From: Atherix ibis
Lineage: Eukaryota; Arthropoda; Insecta; Diptera; Athericidae
Assembly: GCA_958298945.1 (NCBI GenBank)
Contig: OY282610.1
Span: forward strand, 34,169,667-34,233,666
Reading direction: 5' to 3'
DNA length: 64,000 nt
A program made the translations under genes and the position numbers. The notes below the pieces were generated by a model. It did not search any database. It worked only from the letters and a program-made list of their open reading frames with translations, and had not been told where the DNA came from. Below, piece by piece: positions 20,603-31,345 of this stretch. How positions within the stretch are numbered: the first letter of the stretch is position 1; every line of letters begins with the position of its first letter.

Positions 20603-21857
20603 CGAGGGTCGTTCAATAAGTCCTCAGAAAATTCAAGAAATTGCCCTCGTAGTGTCGGTAAAGATTTTTTTTTTGTAAGTAGCATTATCAACAGGAAAGC
20701 TGTCAGAATTTCAGCTCGATCCATAGCGTAGGTCAATTTCTATCGTCGATTAGAGTTAACGACATTTATTTGTGCATCACAATGGAAAAAAGCGAGTTTA
20801 GGGCTGTCATCAAACATCTCCATTTGAAAGGCTTAAGCCCGAAAGAAATCAAAACCGAGTTGGATGCAGTTCATGGCACATCAGCACCTGTGTTTGCGAC
20901 GGTTTACAATTGGGTGAATGAATTTAAACGTGGCCGTTCATCCACAAAAGATGAACATCGTTCAGGACGCCCAGTTGAGGTGTCTACTCCTGAAATCATC
21001 GACAAAATCCACGATCTAATTTTGAACGATCGGCTAATTAAAGTGCGCGAATTAGTTGAGGCCACGGGCATATCACAAGGTACAGTCGCTTCAATTTTGC
21101 ATGAAAAATTGTCTGTGAAAAAAATTTCGGCAAGATGGGTGCCGCGTTTGCTCTCAGAGGAGAATAAGCGCAATCATGTAGTGGACTCTGAGGCTATGTT
21201 GGCACTCTTTCATCGCAATCCTGCCGAATTCTTCATCGATATGTCACTATGGACGAAACCTAGATACACTACTACACTCCAGAAACGAAGAGACAGTCAT
21301 CACAGTGGATTTTCAAGGGTAAACGGGCTCCGAAGAAGGCAAAAACTGTGCCATCGGCCGGCAAGGTGATGGCCACGGTCTTTTGGGATTCGCAGAGCAT
21401 CATTTTTATCGACTACTTGGAAAAAGGAAAAATAATAACAGGAGCGTATTACGCGTCATTATTGCAACGGTTGAGCGAGGAAATCAAAGAGAAACGCCTC
21501 CATCTGAACAATAAAAAAATCCTCTTGCATCAGGACAATGCGCGTGTGCACACCTGCGCTATTTCCATTGCCAAAATTGTGGAATTGAGAATGGAATTGT
21601 TGCAGCATCCCGCTTATTCACCAGATTTGGCCCCGAGTGACTATTTTCTTTTGCCCAATCTGAAGAAATGGCTTGACGGACGACGGTTCACTTCCAACGA
21701 GGACGTCATTGCTCAAACGGATGAGTATTTTGCAGAACTTTTGGACGGGATAAAAATTTTGGAAAAACGGTTGGAAAAGTGTATAGAGCTAAAAGAAGAT
21801 TATGTTGAAAAATAAAATTTTTTTTTTTTAAAAACAGTTTTTTCTCATTTTCTTCTA
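20603..21857 (+). mobile_element. Mariner family B, copy 3, right end lost
   Basis: The left terminal repeat starts cgagggtcgttcaataagtc at 20603 after a TA. The right end stops at cttcta near 21857, before the terminal repeat proper, and is joined to a truncated family E end. The missing 25 bp would have been ggacttattgaacgaccctc and the last bases. Confidence 0.85.
20782..21815 (+). pseudogene. Mariner B transposase, copy 3, frameshift and stop
   Basis: The ATG at 20782 gives MEKSEFRAVIKHLHLKGLS. The frame is open to about 21230, where one base is lost in gaattcttcatcgat (copy 1 has gaattccttcgtcgat). In the restored frame the first-Asp motif is TMDET followed by a TAG at 21261-21263 in place of Trp, then open through LHQDNARVH (second Asp), YSPDLAPSDYFLL (third Asp) to GDYVEK-like EDYVEK at 21815. 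Four residues (PKSY) and neighbours are missing before LDGIKILEKR. Its normal C-terminus confirms that the tail of copy 1 is aberrant. Confidence 0.9.
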
Positions 21858-21925
21858 AAGTAATTTCGTTTTTTTTTATAACAATGAAAGACGATTTTCT
21901 TATAGTGAATTAATATTTTATTCAA

Positions 21926-22840
21926 TTAAATATTGTCCAGTCTGATCCAAAAAACCCTTTGCCATGTTTCTGGCAGTAGCATGATTCCACGCTCATAAAA
22001 TTGTTGGTTCTTTGCTGGCAATAAACTGATCCAAATGATTTTTAACCTCCTCATTTGAATTAAACGTTTTACCGGTTCCAGTTTTGTAGAGACTGGAACA
22101 AATTATAATTGGAACGTGCTAGTTCTGGAGAGTATGGTGGGTATGGCTCTAAAATCATTATACGATCGGAACACTATACCTTTCCTATTGACAAATTCTG
22201 GCCATTTTTCTTTAAGTGAATCATTCAATTTGTCCAACTGATGATAGTACACTTCAGAATTGATCATTGTGTTATTCGGTAGAAGCTCAAAAAAAAAACG
22301 ATTCCTTTGAAATCCCACTAAACAGATAGCAAAACCTTTTTTTGATGAATATTGGCTTTCGAAATGCTTTGAGCCGATTCATCTTTTCTACTCCAGGATC
22401 TTTGATCCTTAACAAAATGGATCATTTTCTTAGCGTTTGAGAAGCAAATCACAAACATTAATGCAACGGCACAAATTTATTTTCCGTAAGAAGATGAGGA
22501 ACCTTTTTTAACCCATATGTCGAGCTTTGAGATAAAACCAAGCCATTTCAAATGATCATGAACGGTCGAATTCGATAAATTTAATCTCTCAGCGATCTCA
22601 CGACTCCTTATTCGCCTTTATTGTGTCTTCATCAGTTTCAACTGGCCTTCCAGAACGTGGTACATCTTCGAGATTAAAATTGTCGGATTGAAATTTTGCA
22701 AAACAGTTTTGGTACTGGCACTCACTTAACACATCTTCTCCATACACATCGGATAATGTTTTTCTTGCTTGAACCGCATTTTTATCTTTTCTATAGTAAA
22801 AAAATAAAATATACGAAAAATGCTGTTTTTTACTTTCCAT
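21926..22840 (-). pseudogene. Mellifera-type mariner transposase, heavily decayed
   Basis: The N-terminus MESKKQHFSYILFFYYRKDK starts at 22840. The HTH part is readable to SGRPVETDEDTIKAN and then breaks. The middle gives FELLPNNTMINSEVYYHQLD and RPEFVNRKGIVF-like sequence. The second catalytic Asp block (HQDNARPH) is deleted between GIVF and YPPYSPELARSNY, and the third Asp itself reads Asn. The end resembles the usual MSVE...WQKVI tail out of frame. Not functional. Confidence 0.75.
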
Positions 22841-23006
22841 ATTTAAAAGGGTATCAACCAAAAACTACTGTGAAGAATCAATCGAATGCTATGTCAGCTG
22901 TCAAAATACATACGATGATGCGGCTTAAGTGTGAAGTTGGTTGTGAAAAAATACAATTAGGTCCTCTGTTGGGAAAAAACGAAATTACTTTCCGAACAAC
23001 CCAATA

Positions 23007-24490
23007 TTATATATTAAACTGTACACGAATATGCAAGTTAAATTATGATTTTCCATTAAAAAATTAATATTGACCTTTTTCCAAATTGTTAACTAATAAA
23101 TAATATTATTAAAAAGAGAAAAGAAGAAAAACCAATATTTGAATATATTTTCTATGCAAAGATACTGTATAATAAGATTATCTTTAACTGATAATCATTA
23201 TCAAAAATGATGATTCGCATTACCTTTATTTTGGGAAAGTCTATAATCGATAAGTGATTTTTTTGTTATTGCTATAATTGACATTTCACTTCAATTCTTA
23301 TGTATCATCAAAAATCACCACCAGAAATCATTTATAATCAATTGACTTTAATAAATTTATTAAGATTTATTTATTTTTTGCCCCAAAAATTTATGTTTTC
23401 ATTTGATTTGATTGATAATAATGGGTAAAAAAAAATTGTTTTTTCTACTAAACGGTTTCATCTTTGAAGAACCATCAAAGAAGACCATCATACTTTATAA
23501 CGATTAGGCCCTAGTCTACGAAAAGAGAAAACCCAAATGCAGGTATCCATCTATCCAGATAGTCATCAATCAATCAATCAATCATTCAATCAATAAATCA
23601 AATCACGGTATTCGTATTCACATCGTTCCGGCAACTAAAATCGACGGATTCAAGAGATTTCCTTTCAGAATTTGTCGACAACCATTCATTATCATTTTGC
23701 TGGTACAATTTTCTCTTCACCTTTTTCATTTTTGGTAATCAATAATTAACAATAATCACAATTATAGGTAAATAATATTATAAATGGTATTTATTCTATA
23801 GTGAATACTGTAAATTTGTCTTTAACCTTTAACTTATTAACAAGTCAATTAATCGAAAAGGTGTGAGTGATTACGTACCTGCTTGATTGTTATTTGTCGA
23901 TTCGATAACTTTCGATAAATGACCATTAAAATCATGTAACTTTAATGTTGAATTTCGAGTAATACGAGTATTATTCCATTTCTATTTGAATACGATTATA
24001 AACATTTATTTGATGGGAATTTTAATGATTCACTGTAAAATTATGTGGTCCTAATAAACTTAATTAATTCAACTTTTAATTGCACACTTAAGTTTCGGAT
24101 AAGATTTTATGAGTAAAGTGGAAAATTTCGAAATGGTGCGATTTTTAATGTTGTATACTACGAGTAGATCTCTTATCCTTATCCATTGACATTAGACATT
24201 ATCATAATTCAAATCCATTAAATAATTAGAAAAGTTTTGATCGTTAATAATTTTCAAGTAAATAATTTTAAATTATGAACATTCTCAAATTACTAATTTA
24301 CTAAATTTAATGTCCATACTTTTAAAATAACAACTTCGAAAGATTTATATAAAAGAGTTTTGTAAAATTTCTTCGAAATTTCTGACTTTTTTAAATTTCT
24401 GATTTTTATTTTTATTTTTTAGGGACCTTTTTTTCAAGGTTTTATTAAAAATATTAATTATTTTAAAATTGAATTTATTTTATTAACTAT
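23007..24490. other. AT-rich DNA, no gene seen
   Basis: No recognisable coding sequence. It includes an (atca)n microsatellite at 23564-23601. Confidence 0.6.
23564..23601. repeat. (ATCA)n microsatellite, imperfect
   Basis: About nine atca/atta units with two interruptions. Confidence 0.85.
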
Positions 24491-24597
24491 TTAATTATAT
24501 ATTTTTTTAATTAAAGTTGAATTTAGTAATTTAATTTTTAATATGAATTGATTATTTTCATTAACATTATTAATGGCGTTGAGAAAAGTCCGGCTTA

Positions 24598-24703
24598 GGC
24601 ATGCTAAATCAAAGAACGCTTGATGTATTGCTGCATGCCGCGTTCTACCAGTGCGGCGACAATACGAGCGTTTTTTTACCATTGGTTTTTCTGTAGATGT
24701 CAT
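24598..24703 (-). other. Unrecognised short coding-like segment
   Basis: GC-richer than its surroundings. One minus-strand frame gives ARIVAALVERGMQQYIKRS, which has the look of a helix-turn-helix start of a Tc1-like transposase; another gives MVKKRSYCRRTGRTRHAAIH. There is no second domain, and the assignment is weak. It lies next to the hairpin at 24728-24789. Confidence 0.2.
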
Positions 24704-24727
24704 CAGGTGTGTACTGCAGATGTCATC

Positions 24728-24789
24728 AGCTAAAAAGTGGATAGATTTAATAGGGATGTTACCATATTAAATCTATCCACTTTTTAGCT
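24728..24789. repeat. Perfect 25-bp inverted repeat (hairpin)
   Basis: The arms 24728-24752 and 24765-24789 are exact complements (agctaaaaagtggatagatt and five more bases), separated by a 12-bp loop gggatgttacca. On the left, a 14-bp direct repeat (agatgtcatcag) occurs at about 24694 and 24717. A recent palindromic insertion, a folded transposon tip or an RNA hairpin are all possible. Confidence 0.9.
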
Positions 24790-24925
24790 CATAAAAAGAG
24801 TTCCGTATTCTGGAAAAGTAATTTTTTTTATTGATAAATAGGCAGAGTCAGCTGCTGACAATAATTAAGCAAATTAACCAACGACTGCCGCAGAAAAACA
24901 ATCTTATGGATTAAGATGTTAGTCC

Positions 24926-25165
24926 CAGAAGTACCCGGCCTAACAAACAAAACACAAATCATTTAGGGAATATATATCTTTATGCCTCAACATAATCTCC
25001 TTTAAGCTCAATATACTTTTCGCAGTGATTTTTAATAGTTTCGATACCCTGTTTATAGTAAGACCCGTCGAACTGCTCAAAATAACCATTAATCGCAGGA
25101 TACATCTCTTTATTGTTGTCAAATCTTTCACCGCCGAGCTATTCGTTTATGTTTGGTTGATCATT
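24926..25165 (-). mobile_element. Mariner family F, 3' part
   Basis: The minus strand reads LGGERFDNNKEMYPAINGYF, EQFDGSYYKQGIETIKNH and IELKGDYVEA, the mariner C-terminus after the third Asp. The left end carries an agtacccggcctaac sequence likely to be its terminal repeat. The remainder is at 26500-26985, beyond the inserted family A copy. Confidence 0.75.
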
Positions 25166-25231
25166 TACGAGTGTCATTCAACAAGTACTTAGCCTACAAA
25201 AGAAAAACGAAAATTTGGGAAAGGTGGCAAT

Positions 25232-26301
25232 TTATTTTTCCACATAATCTCCTTCAAGCTCGATACACTTGGCCCATCGATGCTGTAACTTTTTTAGCCC
25301 GCCCAAAAAATACATTTTCTCGCGGGAAGCAAAATAGGCCTCTGTGACGACGATGACCTCCTCATTTGACCCTAATCTATTCCCGACGAGTGATTTTTTC
25401 AGGTTTGGAAACAAAAAGTAGTCACAGGGGGCCAAATCTGGAGAGTACGGTGGATGGGGCAGCAATTTGTAGCGCAATTCGACCAATTTTCCCATGGCGA
25501 CGGCGGAGGTGTGAGCCGGCGCGTTGTCGTGGTGGAACAGCATTTTTTTCTTCGCAAAGCGGGCCGCTTTTTCTTCAATTCTACATCAAATCGGCCCAAT
25601 AAGTCAGCATAGTAGCGCCCCGTGATTGTTTTACCCTTTTCGAGGTAATCAATGTGGATCACACCTTGTGAATCCCAGAAAACGGTGGCCATCACCTTTC
25701 CGGCCGATCGAACAGTCTTCGCCTTCTTCAGAGCACGTTCGCCGGGTGAAGTCCACTGTTTCGACTGTTCCTTGGTCTCTGGTGTGTACCAGTGAATCCA
25801 TGTTTCGTCGACGGTCACGAAACGACGCAAGAACTCCGCTGGATTGCGCTGAAACAGCGCCAAACACGTCGCCGATGTGGTATCATGGTTGCGCTTGTTT
25901 TCCGGTGTGAGCAAACGCGGCACCCATCGCGCCGACAGCTTTCTCATGCCCAGTTCTTCGTGTAGAATATGATGCACCATTCCTACTGCGATGCCCATAG
26001 TCTCAGCTATCTCGTGAACCTTCAATCGACGGTCTGCCAACACGAGATCGTGGACTTTTTTAACGTTTTCCTCCGTAGCAGCCGTTTTTGGGGCACCAAA
26101 AAAAAAAAGTCCACGATCTCGTGTTGGCAGACCGTCGTGAACCTTCAATCGACGGTCTGCCAACACGAGATCGTGGACTTTTTTAACGTTTTCCTCCGTA
26201 GCAGCCGTTTTTGGGGCATCCAAGCGATCTTTGATTTCGCTGCGCGTTTTCCCTTCCAAAAACAAGAATGTAATCATCGAACGATATTGTTCTTTTTCCA
26301 T
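25232..26301 (-). pseudogene. Mariner A transposase, copy 2, rearranged N-terminus
   Basis: The ATG at 26301 gives MEKEQYRSMITFLFLEGK. After DRLD the normal AVYGD to GAP segment is missing, and APKTAATEENVKKVHDLVLA is present twice, with an inverted 35-bp piece between the two copies read as DGLPTRDRGLFFF. The frame stays open through this. WVPRLLTPENK, TVDETWIHWYTPE (first Asp) and DSQGVIHIDYLEKGKTITG follow. One base is lost near 25560 (the alanine-rich RPALRRKK run marks the shift), and the C-terminal frame 25543-25232 carries HHDNAPAHTS (second Asp) and YSPDLAPCDYFLF (third Asp). It is dead, but diverges from copy 1 at few sites. Confidence 0.9.
26103..26184. repeat. Perfect 35-bp inverted repeat created inside mariner A
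   Basis: The arms 26103-26137 and 26150-26184 are exact complements (core tccacgatctcgtgttggca), with loop tgaaccttcaat. The same stretch also occurs as a direct copy at about 26023-26100. Copy 1 has it only once, so the structure arose here. Confidence 0.92.
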
Positions 26302-26418
26302 TTTTGTGCAACCGACCGACACGCTCGCTTTCAAAGGCTCTCAAAACAAAACTAATGAAGGGAATCGACTGAAACTTTGACAGTAGGCTACGAAAAGACT
26401 GTACTGCACGATGGTAAA

Positions 26419-26454
26419 TTTCTTTTGTGACAGCAGTTTCTTTTGTGACAGCAG
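26419..26454. repeat. Subterminal 18-bp tandem pair in mariner A, copy 2
   Basis: Same tttcttttgtgacagcag pair as at 4123-4158, at the equivalent distance from the 5' end. Confidence 0.7.
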
Positions 26455-26499
26455 TTCCATCGCGCGGTGAGGCTAAGTACATGTTGAATGACCCTCGTA

Positions 26500-26985
26500 T
26501 TCCATCACTCAAACGCTGCAATAAGTTCACATAGTAGTCGCCGATGATTGTTTAGCCTTTTTGAAGATAATCGATGAAAATTATCCCACGCGTATCTCAA
26601 ACTACTGACACCATGCCCTTGACAGCAGATGGAACTGTTTGCGCCTACTTTGGAGCCGATTCTCCGCTTTAGTCTATGGTTTATCTCAAGTATGAAACAA
26701 TGGAGCCGAAACAACTCGGCTTTATTGCAGCGAAACATCGTCAAACATTTGATTGAAACATTTTTATGATGCTGTTTATGTTTCATTGTGAGCAAACGCG
26801 GCACCTATCACTATATGCGATAATACAGCTTTTTCCTGTCCAAATTTTCAGTCAATATGTGATTTACAGTACTTTCTGTCTGTTAGCTCGCGCACTTTCA
26901 ATCGACGGTCATCTAATATCATTTTGTTGATTTTCTTCACTATTTCTGGCGTAACCACGTCAATTGAGCAACAGCTAGTACAGCT
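26500..26985 (-). pseudogene. Mariner family F transposase, N-terminal and middle part
   Basis: The minus strand from 26985 reads VVTPEIVKKINKMILDDRRL, KVRELTDR, then out-of-frame remnants of the WVPR block (IGAAFAHNE) and of the first catalytic block, ending LLQRLSDGI at the TA used by mariner A. It has many stops. The extreme N-terminus and left-hand terminal repeat were not found. Its C-terminus is at 24926-25165. Confidence 0.7.
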
Positions 26986-28845
26986 TCATTTATCTGGTTA
27001 AAACTCTAGCACTCAATATTTTAATATTTTAAATAAAAAAGCAGATTACCCCTAGAATAGAGTCCAGTTTAGCTTCAATATTGGTTGAACTGGCAAGGGG
27101 AGAAAACAGTTCGGCGGTTTTTTTTAAATATAACAAACGCTTTCGACCATAAACTCCATAAAATCGAGCTGTACCCATACTCCAATCCATAATAATATCA
27201 TTACTTCAGATACTCCCAAAGTTTATCCTAGCAATGCATGACAAATAACCACTAAGCGTAAATTTTTCCATTATTTATTTTTATTTTGTTAAATTAAACT
27301 TAATTATACAAATTTAGACTATGACTTTCAACATACTTAATATAATTTAGCTTTAAAAGTATTGAAGTCTATATGAACAAACATTAAAAGGAGAAATTCG
27401 GACGAGCATAAAGTTTTCCTCTTTGTATGAGTTAATTATTTGCACGTATTCTGGACAAAAAATCCTTTTGTTAAAATTTAATGGTAAAATGAAATTAAAA
27501 TTACTGATAAGATAATGTATTTATGGGTGTCCTTGTTATTTATTTTCGATATATTTTTTTTACCTTTTCCTAAGCCTACACACATTTTTTTATTTGTCAA
27601 ATACTTTTTTCCTAGGAAACTTGATCAATACTTTTAGATGAATAGTCAATTCTATTATGGTTGTTTAGGTTTCTTATTATATTTTATTAATTACTTATGA
27701 CTTGAATAGTCAATCGAACGCTTATTGTTTTATACAAAATAGTTTTTTAATTTTTTTCTTCTAATGCACCCATTAGAATTGTGAAATTATAAGAGAAAAT
27801 AATTTATTTATAAATCCTGTCAGTTCATGAGAAATCGAAAATTTATTATCCAAAAGTAAATTTTTGCCATAAAAATAATAACAAAATAAATCACTTATCT
27901 TGTGATATTTGCAATTAAAAAAAAAATATTGTAAATAGAAATAGTTTTTTTTTATTATTCCTTTTCTTTCATACCTACTAAGTATATTATGAAAAGGACA
28001 TTTCCGGCATAATAATCTGATAGCAATACTCGTAATATAAATAAATCAATAAATATACAAAAGATTATTGAAATATTTCGAATATTTTCAAATTATTTCT
28101 TCCTTTAACAACTATACTAACAGCAGGAAAATGTTATCGGAGATTTTTTTTCATTGATTTTAGTTCATAAAATATGTGGGCATACACATACACGTATTAT
28201 ACATGGTATAATAAAATAATGAGGGATATTTTGAAAAAAATATGAACAACAATTTCGGTATCCTCTAAACAGTAATTTTCCATCAAATCAAATTTAATAG
28301 ATGACAAATATACAATTCCCGATAAAATATAGAATGTCAGGCTTCCCGAAGTCCTATTACAAAATAAGGACATTGAACACCGTAAAAGCATTACAAAATT
28401 TTCCCGATATCGATGCTATTGATATCGTTTTCTTATATTCAATTTCGATATTATTTCTGTTCCATTTATTTTCTTTGCATTTTCCCTTAATACATTCCGA
28501 GTATTTCTATATCTTTCTAGAATATTCTAGTACGTTTTTCTATTAAAGAAAAACAACAAAAACTCTTATTCTATTTTATATGTTTTCAGTTCGAACATAA
28601 ATTTCAGTATTATTTAGTATAAAAATGCCAACACAATTTATTTTTATAAACATTATTTTTGTACCATTGTCCTGGATATTGACATAATAATTTCGAAATC
28701 AATTAAATAATATATTCCGACTTTTAGTTGGGTTATTTGTTTTATGTTTAATATATGTGAGATAAAAACTGGAGACTATTTGGTAGCGCCACGACTATTA
28801 TTTACTTAGTTAACGAAACTGTTCCATAGTAGTGTAGAGCACTAC
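26986..28845. other. AT-rich DNA, no gene seen
   Basis: No recognisable coding sequence and no transposon ends. Confidence 0.6.
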
Positions 28846-29745
28846 ATTGTTATGATAAGATCTTTAGTTGCATAGATATGGCTGTTTAAGTGGTAGTTTT
28901 TTCCACAAAGTCTACATCTAATGCAAAGAGTCAAGCAGTGTACAACGTATCTTTTTGTCTAGCTCGGCTCATAAGCGTCGAATTGAGTTCAGGTTTGCTT
29001 CTGCACCTGCGCCAGTAGTGTGCGGTCGTTTTAGTATCAGAAACATAATCCTCAGACGACTGCTTCCCTCTCTCAGTGAAAAGATAGGTTTTATCCTTGT
29101 TTGAGGTTGTTTTTGTCGTAATTTTATGTTGAAAGAGTTTGATCCCTCAAATCCTACCCTTCCTTAGTCGTAGCTTCTTGGGAGTATTACCATCTTGTAG
29201 CCCCGGAAATTCCTGACTTGTCCATACCTATCTTGGTTACCCTAATCCCCCCTTCAGGCTTCTAGAACAAAAGTTCTGTTGGCGTAACATTTTCAGGATG
29301 AGCTTTGACGCCTACTGCAACTTTGACGCAGGCTTCAAAGCACGACCGCAAATTTGAAGTCATCCAGGGTCCTGACTTTGACGCTGACTTCAACTTTGAC
29401 GCTACCGCAAAGCTGGCTTTGTCCTGGTTTCCCACGTGTATTCGTTGCACGCCATTTTGTCTGATTTTTCAACGTGCTAGCCGTTTTTTAGAATTTTTCC
29501 ATGTGCTAGCCATTTTGTCGGATTTTTACCATGTGCTAGCCATTTTTACACAATTTTTCAGTATTTTTGTACAAGAATTGCTCTAGCATGTGTATTAACA
29601 TTGGTAAGTGAATACTAATACTACTAACTTGTAGTCCTACAATTCCCTCACCCCCCTATATCAAGGACATTATATTGCCATCACACATACAGGTACAATA
29701 TAATATTTACTATAATCACATACTAATATTTGCATTAAATATTTT
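28846..29745. repeat. 0.9-kb direct duplication, copy 1
   Basis: Nearly identical to 30061-30954 in the same orientation, with scattered substitutions and a few 1-7 bp gaps. It is GC-richer than its neighbourhood. Internal structure: tttgacgc-type short repeats at about 29300-29400 and three to four copies of a unit around gtgctagccattttt at about 29470-29560. Small open frames exist on both strands (29305-29586 plus, 29262-29450 minus) and are kept in the second copy, but I recognise no domain. It could be the long terminal repeats of an unknown element or a local segmental duplication. Confidence 0.85.
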
Positions 29746-30060
29746 AGAAAATTGACAACCATACAAACGTTCACCCATACTTTGTCAAGCTCAGCAACAA
29801 CACATCCATCTTAGATATATCATGACATGTAGCCAACACTTTTCCAAGCTAGCATGAACATCTTTCGACCATATTGACATAGTATTAGTGAGTGTAGAGC
29901 AATTTCCGCGAAAATTTGCTGCACTATGTATTTGAAAAAGTACATGAATATATGTGCATGCAAGTGTCCAAATTCACCTTGTGTGCGTTGTATTTGTGTG
30001 AGTGAGGAGTTGTTACCACAGCCTACTCCGGCACATCTGCGGCAAATTGTCCATGGTCCT
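29746..30060. other. Spacer between the 0.9-kb copies
   Basis: 315 bp of unique sequence. The minus-strand open frame 29820-30149 (109 codons) begins in copy 2 and crosses the whole spacer. It contains CIRCRLCGKNYHLNSH and CRRCAGVGCGN, i.e. two CxxC pairs. No family is recognised and chance is likely. It is far too short to be the body of an LTR retrotransposon. Confidence 0.4.
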
Positions 30061-30954
30061 ATTGTTATGATAGGATGTTTAGTTGCATAGATATGGCTGT
30101 TTAAGTGGTAGTTTTTTCCACAAAGTCTACATCTAATGCAAAGAGTCAAGCAGTGTACAACGTATCTTTTTGTCTAGCTCGGCTCATAAGCGTCGGATTG
30201 AGTTCGGGTTTGCTTCTAAACCTGCGCCAGTAGTGTGCGGTCGTTTTAGTACCAGAAACATAATCCTCAGACGACTGCTTCCCTCTCTCAGTGAAAAGAT
30301 AGGTTTTATCCTTGTTTGGGGTTGTTTTTGTTGAAATTTTATGTTGAAAGCGTTTGACCCTCAAATACTACCCTTCCTTAGTCGTAGCTTCTTGGGAGCA
30401 TTACCATCTTGTAGCCCCGGAAATTCCTGACTTGTCCATACCTATCTTGGTGACCCTAATCCCCCCTTCAGGCTTCTAGAACAAAAGTTCTGTTGGCGTA
30501 ACATTTTCAGGATGAGCTTTGACGCCTACTGCAACTTTGACGCAGACTTCAAAGCACGACCGCAAATTTGAAGTCGTACAGGGTCCTGACTTTGACGCTG
30601 ACTTCAACTTTGACGCTACCGCAAAGCCGGCTTTGTCCTGGTTTCCCACGTGTATTCGTTGCACGCCATTTTGTCTGATTTTTCAACGTACTAGCCGTTT
30701 TTTAGAATTTTTCCATGTGCTAGCCATTTTGTTGGGTTTTTACCATGTGCTAGCCATTTTTACACAATTTTTCAGTATTTTTGTACAAGAATTGCTCTAG
30801 CATGTGTATTAACATTGGAAAGTGAATACTAATACTACTAACTTGTAGTCCTACAATTCCCTCACCCCCTATACCAAGGACATTGCCATCACACATACAG
30901 GTACAATATAATATTTCCTATAATCACATACTAATATTTGCATTAAATATTTTT
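30061..30954. repeat. 0.9-kb direct duplication, copy 2
   Basis: Partner of 28846-29745. Its left boundary is attgttatga and its right boundary tgcattaaatattttt. The open frames seen in copy 1 recur at 30519-30800 (plus) and 30476-30664 (minus). Confidence 0.85.
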
Positions 30955-31345
30955 AATGAAAGAAAAATGACCACATTTGTTAAAGAAAGGAAATCTTTTT
31001 AATCAAGACAATGCACGTGTGCATATTTGTATCATCGCCATTGCAAAATTCTATGGATTAGGATACTATTTGCTTCCATATCCACCATATTCGCTAGATT
31101 TATCCTACCAGCAATAATTCCTATTTTCGAACATGAAAAATGACTCAGCTGAAAATGATTTGGCTCAAACAATGAGGTGATTCCTGAAACGAACGCCTAT
31201 TTTGAAGGGTCAGAGAGATTACCTATATATTTTAGATAGGATACAAAAGATAGAAAAATGGTAGACTACGATGGAGAATAAAATGAATTTCACAGAAAAA
31301 AATATTTCTTATTAAGGCGACGTATTAATCATACAACCCTCGTAT
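30955..31345 (+). pseudogene. Mariner 3' relic (family A/B-like)
   Basis: The plus strand reads FNQDNARVHICI (second catalytic Asp), LPYPPYSLDLSY (third-Asp block, damaged), LFSNMKND and LDRIQKIEKW, and ends in a terminal repeat acaaccctcg followed by TA at about 31344. Everything 5' of the second Asp has been replaced by the 0.9-kb duplication. Decay is advanced. Confidence 0.75.

Larger units (their letters stand above)
20484..23004 (-). mobile_element. Mellifera-type mariner family E, composite with nested mariner B
   Basis: The outer ends are ttgggttgttcggaaagtaa at 20484 and its complement ending at 23004, with TA at 20482-20483 and 23005-23006. Inside are: the left end plus about 80 bp (20520-20598) that duplicates 22167-22245, a mariner B copy (20603-21857), and then a second start of family E (taatttcgtttttttt at about 21860) that lacks the first 16 or so bases. 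So two partial family E copies flank the B copy. Confidence 0.75.
25168..26497 (-). mobile_element. Mariner family A, copy 2, inside mariner F
   Basis: TA at 25166-25167 and 26498-26499. The left end is cgagtgtcattcaacaagta (one change from copy 1) and the right end complements cgagggtcattcaacatgta. It splits the older family F element, which has itself lost the segment coding for the second and third catalytic residues. Confidence 0.93.

Noticed and set aside
29820..30149. Zinc-finger-like minus-strand frame (CIRCRLCGKNYHLNSH)
   Set aside because: The Cys/His spacing does not fit a known finger. The frame crosses the boundary between a repeat copy and unique spacer, so it is likely accidental.
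28846..30954. Complete LTR retrotransposon
   Set aside because: The 315-bp spacer holds no gag, protease or RT. The copies do not start tg and end ca, and no flanking 4-6 bp duplication was evident.
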